This document shows, piece by piece, positions 1 to 4,791 of a stretch of 8,657 nt of DNA. Each line of letters starts with the position of its first letter. The first letter of the stretch is position 1. Under the pieces are notes generated by a model. That model saw only the letters and a list, made by a program, of their open reading frames with translations, did not search any database and had not been told where the DNA came from. Source of the stretch: Piscirickettsiaceae bacterium (GTDB lineage: Bacteria; Pseudomonadota; Gammaproteobacteria; Methylococcales; Cycloclasticaceae); assembly GCA_002401365.1 (NCBI GenBank), contig NVSW01000003.1, positions 1 through 8,657 on the forward strand, in the 5' to 3' direction. A program made the translations under genes and the position numbers.

Positions 1-44
1 CCTCGCATGTTGAATCGATGGCGCTTTTTGAAAAAACAAAGTGA
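1..44 (+). CDS. rlmD: 3' end of a probable 23S rRNA (uracil-5-)-methyltransferase RlmD (partial)
   Basis: Only the last codons are in the window. In the frame ending at TGA 42-44 the sequence reads (T)SHVESMALFEKTK. The pattern H-[VL]-E-S-M-x-L-F close to the C-terminus is typical of the RlmD/TrmA/RlmC family of SAM-dependent m5U RNA methyltransferases, which place the methyl group on a uracil of 23S rRNA or tRNA through a catalytic cysteine further upstream, outside this window. The stop codon overlaps the GTG start of the next gene (GTGA, 41-44), so the two are probably translated in a coupled way. The choice of RlmD over RlmC or TrmA is inference, because only about 13 residues are visible. 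Confidence 0.68.
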   Translation, partial: SHVESMALFEKTK

Positions 45-529
45 ATGTGCCAGTAACATTAGTTGTTAGCATTTCAAAACAAACGTTAGCGATATATAGC
101 AATCAGAAGCTACTTAAAACATATCCTGTCAATACTGCTAAGAATGGCTTGGGCGAACAACAAGGTAGTGAATGTACACCTCGCGGGAAACATATTATTC
201 GTGCAAAAATTGGTTCTGCTGCGCCACTGCAAAGTGTTTTTGTAGGGCGTCGCTTAACGGGGGAAATTTATAGCCCTACACTAGCAAAAAATCAGCCCGA
301 TAGAGATTGGATATTAACGCGGATTATGTGGTTGTCGGGTGTTGAAAAAGGCGTTAATCGATTAGCAGCTGTTGATACGATGCGACGCTATATTTACATT
401 CATGGGGCACCCGATGAGATGATTATGAGTGGCCCCGCATCACACGGTTGCGTGAGGATGCATAATGAAGATGTCATTGATTTATTTGACCGCGTTAGTG
501 TTAATACGCCGGTTTTGATTGAGCAATAA
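41..529 (+). CDS. Leaderless YkuD-domain protein (L,D-transpeptidase family; possibly a cytoplasmic L,D-carboxypeptidase)
   Basis: This 162-residue protein is almost entirely one YkuD domain. The catalytic region has His121-Gly122 and the signature SHGCVRM at 134-140, with Cys137 as the expected nucleophile and His135 and Arg139 as conserved partners. YkuD enzymes attack the L,D bond of peptidoglycan stem peptides and either cross-link, attach proteins or trim the terminal D-Ala. The first domain strand starts at about residue 5 and there is no signal peptide, membrane segment, LysM or other wall-binding domain. An in-frame stop at 29-31 rules out a longer N-terminus, so GTG 41 (or GTG 47) must be the start. 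No clear Shine-Dalgarno is seen; the start overlaps the upstream stop. Known leaderless YkuD proteins such as Acinetobacter ElsL/LdtK are cytoplasmic L,D-carboxypeptidases of peptidoglycan recycling, and nearby nagZ encodes a cytoplasmic recycling enzyme. Family assignment is firm; carboxypeptidase activity is inference. Confidence 0.9.
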   Translation: MNVPVTLVVSISKQTLAIYSNQKLLKTYPVNTAKNGLGEQQGSECTPRGKHIIRAKIGSAAPLQSVFVGRRLTGEIYSPTLAKNQPDRDWILTRIMWLSGVEKGVNRLAAVDTMRRYIYIHGAPDEMIMSGPASHGCVRMHNEDVIDLFDRVSVNTPVLIEQ

Positions 530-530
530 A

Positions 531-555
531 TTTACTGAGAAACAAACTCAGTAAA
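531..555 (-). terminator. Hairpin over the fliL-like stop codon, weak candidate terminator
   Basis: A perfect 9-bp inverted repeat, TTTACTGAG (531-539) and CTCAGTAAA (547-555), is separated by a 7-nt loop. On the minus strand the second arm is followed by TTTATTG, a short and imperfect U-tract, so it could end the fliL-like transcript. On the plus strand it is followed by A residues, so it does not look like an intrinsic terminator for the YkuD gene. The fliL-like stop codon lies inside the downstream arm. Confidence 0.45.
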
Positions 556-930
556 AAAAACATCTATAACACCTTCTTTATTAGTGTAAATTTTTAGTGT
601 TTCGTTTAATTTAATAACAGCGTCTTTTCTCAGCTTTTCTTTACCGGCTAATGTAGAAATAGCGTCCACCTTATTATTGCTTAGCAATACAATAAGGGCA
701 TGGCGTATTGCAGGGTCATTTTCTTTAATGACATCTTCTGTTTCTTCGCTGTTAAGTTGTAATTGAATAGTGGTTCTTAAATAATGCTTATTACCTAATA
801 AATTAACAGTAAATTGTGGTTGTAAGCCTAAATAGATAACCTCTGGTGCCTCTGCCTGTTCAGTCTCCTCTTCAGCGTAAGCGGTATTAAAGGTAAGTAA
901 TAAGCAAAAAATAAAGATAACTTGGCGCAT
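532..930 (-). CDS. FliL-family protein with a signal peptide (non-flagellar context)
   Basis: This 132-residue protein has a typical signal peptide: a short basic start, a hydrophobic core at about 4-16 and a likely AYA cleavage site near residue 19. An acidic linker follows, then a domain resembling FliL. Support comes from the periodic strand YLRTTIQLQL, the segment on D/E-x-I-R-x-x-L-I-x-L-L-S and the closing VFFTEFVSQ, which matches the usual FliL ending (VxxVxFTEFVxQ). FliL is an inner-membrane protein near the flagellar stator. Here no other flagellar gene is present, and the N-terminus looks cleavable rather than a retained anchor, so a periplasmic relative is more likely than the motor component itself. 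Cys9 lies inside the hydrophobic core without a lipobox. A good ribosome site, CGGAGAA (944-938), precedes the ATG. The gene diverges from nagZ and converges on the YkuD gene. Its function is unknown. Confidence 0.8.
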   Translation of the reverse strand: MRQVIFIFCLLLTFNTAYAEEETEQAEAPEVIYLGLQPQFTVNLLGNKHYLRTTIQLQLNSEETEDVIKENDPAIRHALIVLLSNNKVDAISTLAGKEKLRKDAVIKLNETLKIYTNKEGVIDVFFTEFVSQ

Positions 931-995
931 AATGTGTTCTCCGAAAATGTATGACTATAAATCGCCATGATTGATATTAAGGATAGACTAAAAAA
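931..995. promoter_or_regulatory. Divergent intergenic region between the fliL-like gene and nagZ
   Basis: This 65-bp spacer must hold the promoters of both divergent genes. On the minus strand TATAGT (959-954) is a fair -10 match for the fliL-like gene. On the plus strand TATAAA (956-961), or TATTAA (975-980) behind ATGACT (951-956), are possible nagZ elements. None has a convincing -35 box with ideal spacing. AAGGA at 979-983 is the probable nagZ ribosome binding site, 12 nt before the ATG. Assignment of specific boxes is tentative. Confidence 0.4.
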
Positions 996-2033
996 ATGAA
1001 ATTTCCCATGCCTCTAGGCCCATTAATGATTGACATTGCTGGTGTAGAACTTTCCCAAGATGATAAAGAAATTTTAAAGCATCCGCTAATCGGTGGAATT
1101 ATTTTGTTTTCAAGAAACTATGAAACAAAAGAGCAAGTGACGCAACTTTGTCAACAAATTCATGGGCTTCGAGATGAGGCGTTGCTCATTTCAGTGGATC
1201 ATGAAGGTGGTCGAGTGCAGAGATTCCGTGAAGGTTTTTCAGCTATCCCTTGCATGCAAGCGCTTGGTGAGCAGTATGAAAAAGATAACCATAAAGGCTT
1301 GCAAGGCGCTGAACATGTTGCTTGGTTAATGGCAGCGGAGCTGCGTGAAGTGGGTGTTGATTTTAGTTTTGCACCTGTCCTGGACATAAACCATGGTTGC
1401 AGTGAGGTGATTGGCGACCGTTCGTTTTCTACAGATAAAAAAGTTTTGGCTAAAGTAGCTGCTGCTTTCCAAGTGGGTTTAAAAAGCGCCGGCATGGTGA
1501 GTATTGGCAAACACTTTCCTGGGCATGGTGCGGTTGCACCAGATTCTCATATTGAGATTCCAATTGATACACGGCCTTATGCAGAGATAATGGCAGACGA
1601 TGTTTTTCCTTTTAAAGAGCTGATTAATGCGGGGATGGATGGCATTATGCCGGCACATGTCATTTATCAAAAGGTAGATGAGTTGCCGGCCGGCTTTTCA
1701 CCTTTCTGGTTACAAAAAGTACTGCGCGGAGAGCTAGCATTTAAAGGTACGATTTTTAGTGATGATTTAACGATGCACGGGGCTAGTGTGATTGGCGATT
1801 TTGCACAACGGGCACGCCAAGCACTGAAAGCAGGATGTGATATGGTGCTGGTGTGTAACGACAGGAAAGCATCGGAGCAGGTGATTGATGCCTTGTCTGA
1901 TGAAGAGGTAATTGCAGCATCAACAGTAGCACGGATATCTGCCATGCGAGCAAAACCTTTTGCAGAACTAGGTGAGGTTTTTGGTTCTATGAAGTGGCAG
2001 TTGGCACACAAAGCAATTCAACTATTAGCTTAA
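996..2033 (+). CDS. nagZ: Beta-N-acetylhexosaminidase NagZ (GH3)
   Basis: NagZ is a cytoplasmic glycoside hydrolase family 3 enzyme. It removes the GlcNAc residue from GlcNAc-1,6-anhydroMurNAc-peptides during peptidoglycan recycling, and its products can also influence AmpC beta-lactamase induction in species that have that system. The 345-residue length fits a single-domain Gram-negative NagZ (about 340). Visible motifs in order are GGIILFSRN (33-41), SVDHEGGRVQR (66-76), FAPVLDI (125-131), KHFPGHG (172-178) followed by the Asp183-Ser184-His185 loop that supplies the general acid/base, and IFSDDLTM (253-260), where Asp256 is the expected nucleophile. No signal peptide is present, as expected. 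It is the first gene of the plus-strand cluster; hpt starts 3 nt after its stop. The ATG is supported by AAGGA at 979-983 and by the family-typical N-terminus GPLMIDIAG. Confidence 0.97.
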   Translation: MKFPMPLGPLMIDIAGVELSQDDKEILKHPLIGGIILFSRNYETKEQVTQLCQQIHGLRDEALLISVDHEGGRVQRFREGFSAIPCMQALGEQYEKDNHKGLQGAEHVAWLMAAELREVGVDFSFAPVLDINHGCSEVIGDRSFSTDKKVLAKVAAAFQVGLKSAGMVSIGKHFPGHGAVAPDSHIEIPIDTRPYAEIMADDVFPFKELINAGMDGIMPAHVIYQKVDELPAGFSPFWLQKVLRGELAFKGTIFSDDLTMHGASVIGDFAQRARQALKAGCDMVLVCNDRKASEQVIDALSDEEVIAASTVARISAMRAKPFAELGEVFGSMKWQLAHKAIQLLA

Positions 2034-2036
2034 TAT

Positions 2037-2612
2037 ATGACTGATATTGCGAAAGAACTAGCAATAGTTCAAAAGGTTAGCCGCTGTTTACTAGACTCCA
2101 ATGCTGTAGAGCAAATGCTAGATGTGTTAGCAACGGCAATAAGCGAAAAGTGTGCGGATAAAAATCCGGTTATTTTGTGTGTAATGACGGGAGCAGTTGT
2201 TGCTGTTGGACAATTGTTGACTCGCTTAAAATTCCCATTAGAGTTGGACTATGTTCACGTGACGCGTTATCAAAATGGCACAGACGGAGGGGAACTTGAG
2301 TGGATACAAAAGCCAAGAATATCATTAATGGAGCGGTCAGTTGTTATTATTGATGACGTGTTAGACGAAGGCGTTACGTTACAGAGCTTACTTGAATATT
2401 GTAAAAATGAGGGTGCAAAATCTTGTTATAGTGCGGTGCTAGTTAATAAAGATCTTGGTAAATTAAAACCTGTCGTGGCTGATTTTATAGGGTTCCAAAC
2501 GGGCGCTGATTATTTGTATGGCTTGGGTATGGATTACAAAGGTTATTTGCGCAATACCCCGGGCATATACGCATGTCCAGAAAATTTAGAGGAAATTTTA
2601 TGCCCGAAATAG
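2037..2612 (+). CDS. hpt: Hypoxanthine-guanine phosphoribosyltransferase
   Basis: This 191-residue type I phosphoribosyltransferase joins hypoxanthine or guanine to PRPP, giving IMP or GMP, in the cytoplasm. The PRPP-binding motif VVIIDDVLDEGVTL is at 102-115, with the acidic pair Asp106-Asp107 and the phosphate loop DEGVT. The short loop MTGA at 50-53 corresponds to the PPi-binding loop. RYQNGTDGG (77-85) sits where the mobile loop is expected. LVNKDL (135-140) supplies the conserved lysine for the purine O6, and a C-terminal stretch containing GMDYKGYLRN (164-173) resembles the base-binding end of HGPRTs. The start lies 3 nt after the nagZ stop with no clear ribosome site, so translation is probably coupled to nagZ. 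Its 3' end overlaps the next gene by 13 nt. The following phosphorylase should release hypoxanthine, the substrate of this enzyme. HGPRT rather than another purine PRTase is well supported by motif and context. Confidence 0.93.
   Translation: MTDIAKELAIVQKVSRCLLDSNAVEQMLDVLATAISEKCADKNPVILCVMTGAVVAVGQLLTRLKFPLELDYVHVTRYQNGTDGGELEWIQKPRISLMERSVVIIDDVLDEGVTLQSLLEYCKNEGAKSCYSAVLVNKDLGKLKPVVADFIGFQTGADYLYGLGMDYKGYLRNTPGIYACPENLEEILCPK
2588..2593 (+). promoter_or_regulatory. Ribosome binding site deciding the phosphorylase start
   Basis: AGAGGA lies 6 nt upstream of ATG 2600, inside the hpt coding sequence. It selects ATG 2600 over an in-frame ATG at 2573, which would add nine residues (MSRKFRGNF) that lie ahead of the family's usual N-terminal strand and have no site in front of them. 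Confidence 0.75.
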
Positions 2613-3346
2613 CGATCATTGGTGGTACCGGTCTTAGCCAACTCAAGAGTTTGCAGAATGTAAAAAAGAAGGTTGTAAAAACACCTTATGGAGAACCGTC
2701 ATCGCCCTTAACATTTGGCACACTGAATGGGGTTGATATCGTTTTTTTAGCGCGGCATGGTTATGGGCATACGATTCCACCACATAAGGTAAACTATAAA
2801 GCAAACATTTGGGCCATTGAGCAAACTGGCGTCAAGAAATTATTAGCACTGGCTGCCGTTGGCGCTATCAATGAGACGATGGCGCCAGGTGAAATAGTAA
2901 TACCGGATCAGTTAATCGACTATAGTTGGGGGCGTTCATCAAGCTATTTTGAAGAAGATTTAGAAAAGGTAACGCACATTGATTTCACATTACCTTATTC
3001 AGTAGCCTTGCGAGAAACGCTGGCAGCTGCAATGAATAAGGCGGGGCTACCGCTGATTGATAAGGCTGTTTATGCCTGTATGCAAGGGCCGCGGTTAGAA
3101 ACGGCGGCGGAAATTGAAAAGTTAAAACGCGATGGTTGTGACCTTGTGGGTATGACAGGGATGCCTGAAACGGCGTTAGCGCGTGAGTTAAAACTACAAT
3201 ATGCATGTTGTGCGGTAGTAGTAAACTGGGCAGCGGGCATTGCAGGCGATGAAATTAAACTGCAAGATATTGAAAAATATATTGAACTAGGGATGAAAAA
3301 GTTCAGTCGTTTACTTGATGAATTGGTAAAAAGCATTGCAGAGTAA
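2600..3346 (+). CDS. S-methyl-5'-thioinosine phosphorylase (MTAP/PNP family)
   Basis: This 248-residue trimeric-type nucleoside phosphorylase cleaves a 5'-methylthio-nucleoside with phosphate to a base and 5-methylthioribose-1-phosphate. Visible motifs are IIGGTGL (6-12, phosphate binding), LARHGYGH (50-57), PPHKVNYKANIWA (60-72), MQGPRLET (161-168) and GMTGMPETALAREL (184-197), where the Met/Glu segment lies at the sugar and methylthio site. Methylthioadenosine phosphorylases carry T-D-Y-D at the base-binding strand, with two aspartates contacting the adenine. Here the strand reads VVNWAAG (207-213), with Asn and Ala instead, as expected for a 6-oxopurine such as methylthioinosine, the substrate of the characterised Pseudomonas aeruginosa enzyme PA3004. 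The hpt gene just upstream, overlapping by 13 nt, would use the released hypoxanthine. The alternative is an MTA phosphorylase (mtnP); substitutions and neighbour argue against it. Confidence 0.9.
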   Translation: MPEIAIIGGTGLSQLKSLQNVKKKVVKTPYGEPSSPLTFGTLNGVDIVFLARHGYGHTIPPHKVNYKANIWAIEQTGVKKLLALAAVGAINETMAPGEIVIPDQLIDYSWGRSSSYFEEDLEKVTHIDFTLPYSVALRETLAAAMNKAGLPLIDKAVYACMQGPRLETAAEIEKLKRDGCDLVGMTGMPETALARELKLQYACCAVVVNWAAGIAGDEIKLQDIEKYIELGMKKFSRLLDELVKSIAE

Positions 3347-3392
3347 GTGCCCACACCTTTTATTATGTGTTAAATATAAAGTGATCAGATAA

Positions 3393-4103
3393 ATGGATAT
3401 TGGACGTTATTATAAATTAGAAAATGCCACCCTTAGTTTTACCCGGGAGCAAGCTAGCTCGTTCGCAAAGTTTGTAGCGGGGGACTTTAATCCCATTCAC
3501 GATGTTGATGCAAAGAAGTTTTGCGTACCCGGTGATTTACTATTTGCAGTGTCAATTGCCACCTTTGGTGTTAGTCAAAACATGCGCTTTAGTTTTGAAA
3601 GCATGGTGAGTGACAAGACAATGATTAATGTGCCGCTGGAATATGACGGGAAAATCGATTTAAAAAATCAGAATGATAAAGCTATTATGAGTATCGAATG
3701 CTCAGGCGACAGTACGAAGGATAAGCGGTTTATCACATCCCTAATAGAAAAATATGTACAGTTTTCGGGTAAAACATTTCCAGATATATTAATGGACTTA
3801 ATGAAGCAACATAAGGTGATGATTAACCCAGCCCGTCCGTTAATTATTTATCGAACGATGGCTGTGCATATTGATGACTTTCCGATGGGTGAGTTATCGC
3901 TGGAGTTTGCAGGGGCTTCTCTGTCGGCTGAAGGCAAAAAGGGCGATGTTAAACTTGAATTTGATCTGTTTGTAGATGGAAAGAAAATAGGGCATGGTAT
4001 TAAGAGTATGGTGATTGCTGGATTAAGGCCCTATGATGCCGTTGCTGCAGATAAAATTATTGCGGATTATAATCAAACCAAACAAGCTGCTTTATCGAGC
4101 TAA
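3393..4103 (+). CDS. DUF3581 family protein with a MaoC/hydratase-like GDxNPxH motif
   Basis: This 236-residue protein resembles the uncharacterised DUF3581 family of marine gammaproteobacteria, recognised from the N-terminal pattern FTREQASxFAKxVAGDFNPIHD followed by KFCVPGDLLFA. There is no signal peptide or membrane helix, so it is probably cytoplasmic. GDFNPIH at 30-36 matches the core of the hydratase-2 motif of MaoC-like hotdog enzymes, in which Asp31 and His36 would be the catalytic pair; the following Asp/Ala and Pro-Gly residues also sit as in MaoC proteins. The rest of the motif does not match strictly (Ala29 in place of Ser/Thr/Gly/Cys). The C-terminal half (about 150-215) is strand-rich and could be a second hotdog unit. 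It starts 46 nt after the phosphorylase gene with only a weak ribosome site. A possible promoter (TTGCAG 3336-3341, TATTAT 3361-3366, 19-bp spacing) is poor. Enzyme activity is inference. Confidence 0.85.
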   Translation: MDIGRYYKLENATLSFTREQASSFAKFVAGDFNPIHDVDAKKFCVPGDLLFAVSIATFGVSQNMRFSFESMVSDKTMINVPLEYDGKIDLKNQNDKAIMSIECSGDSTKDKRFITSLIEKYVQFSGKTFPDILMDLMKQHKVMINPARPLIIYRTMAVHIDDFPMGELSLEFAGASLSAEGKKGDVKLEFDLFVDGKKIGHGIKSMVIAGLRPYDAVAADKIIADYNQTKQAALSS

Positions 4104-4113
4104 TTTTGTGCGA

Positions 4114-4788
4114 TTAATGTTGCCTTATCTCGGTATTTAGCGATGTGCTTTGTTGTGTTTCGCTCGGCATAATATTGTTGAGAGGGGGGTCTATTTTTTG
4201 TATTTTTACAATAACACCGAATTGTGGGTGGTCGAAATAGTGTAGTTCCCCTGTTTTTAAGCGACGAGTTTGCTTAAGTCTGAATATGTCTGGTGCATTT
4301 TGTAGCTGATGACCAGTAAACACTGGTGGGCTTTGTTGGCTTAATTGGATGTCTAAATCAAGGTGCAAAAATCGTCTTCGATGCAATGTAATAATTCCCT
4401 GCAATGTCTCGTTTTCAAGGCTCATACTCACACGAATAGGTGTTAATGGACTTTTCTTAGCAATGGCTTGTACCCATCCATTATGAGCAAGTGGTTTGTA
4501 TGAAGATAGACGCTTAAGCCTATTAAGGACACCGTGAAGTTGCAACTGGTTAGGCTTTAGACGTCTAAACCCATTCATTGGCGTATTGGTTAAACTAATG
4601 GCCGAACTTGGATAGAGAAAGGTCTCTTCTGTCCAAGCTTCAAGGTTTTGATTGTCTATGGCGTTATTTTTGAAAATGATGTACTCAACGCTGTACCAAC
4701 TGACGTTATCGTTATCGTCAGCGTAACTAGCTACAGATGAGAAAAATAATGTAAGTAATAAAATTATTTTAGAGTACGTTATTTGCAT
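4114..4788 (-). CDS. csiV: CsiV family peptidoglycan-binding protein
   Basis: This 224-residue secreted protein starts with a clear signal peptide: Lys7, a hydrophobic core at 8-20 and likely cleavage after ASYA near residue 23. The mature part begins with WYSVEYIIFKN, the opening strand typical of the CsiV family. A region around residues 75-93 (RRLKPNQLQLHGVLNRLKR) follows. The most diagnostic segment is RRLKTGELHYFDHPQFGVIVKI (about 175-196). In Vibrio cholerae CsiV binds peptidoglycan in the periplasm and supports cell-wall synthesis and cell shape through the LpoA-PBP1A pathway. The gene begins 3 nt after the mfd stop and is presumably co-transcribed with it; csiV-type genes sit beside mfd in several gammaproteobacteria, to my knowledge. 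Its own ribosome site is weak, so translational coupling is likely. It converges on the DUF3581 gene with a 10-bp gap. The last 20 residues are polar and probably disordered. Confidence 0.85.
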   Translation of the reverse strand: MQITYSKIILLLTLFFSSVASYADDNDNVSWYSVEYIIFKNNAIDNQNLEAWTEETFLYPSSAISLTNTPMNGFRRLKPNQLQLHGVLNRLKRLSSYKPLAHNGWVQAIAKKSPLTPIRVSMSLENETLQGIITLHRRRFLHLDLDIQLSQQSPPVFTGHQLQNAPDIFRLKQTRRLKTGELHYFDHPQFGVIVKIQKIDPPLNNIMPSETQQSTSLNTEIRQH

Positions 4789-4791
4789 GCT

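Noticed and set aside
1199..2011. Minus-strand open frames inside nagZ (1199-1510, 1479-1670, 1667-2011)
   Set aside because: They lie antisense to a clearly conserved GH3 gene, have no recognisable domain or ribosome site, and are rich in Ser/Thr/Cys/Arg as expected of antisense shadows.
2573..2599. Earlier ATG at 2573 for the phosphorylase gene
   Set aside because: It would add nine residues ahead of the conserved MPEIAIIGGTGL start and has no ribosome site, whereas AGAGGA fits ATG 2600.
2985..3354. Antisense open frames over the phosphorylase gene
   Set aside because: Composition and position mark them as shadows of a well-conserved gene.
3347..3392. Hairpin CACAC/GTGT between the phosphorylase and DUF3581 genes
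   Set aside because: Only about 4 bp of stem with a long loop and no U-tract; too weak to call a terminator.
4104..4113. Terminator between the convergent DUF3581 and csiV genes
   Set aside because: No stable hairpin with a U-tract was found in this 10-bp gap or just beyond it on either strand.
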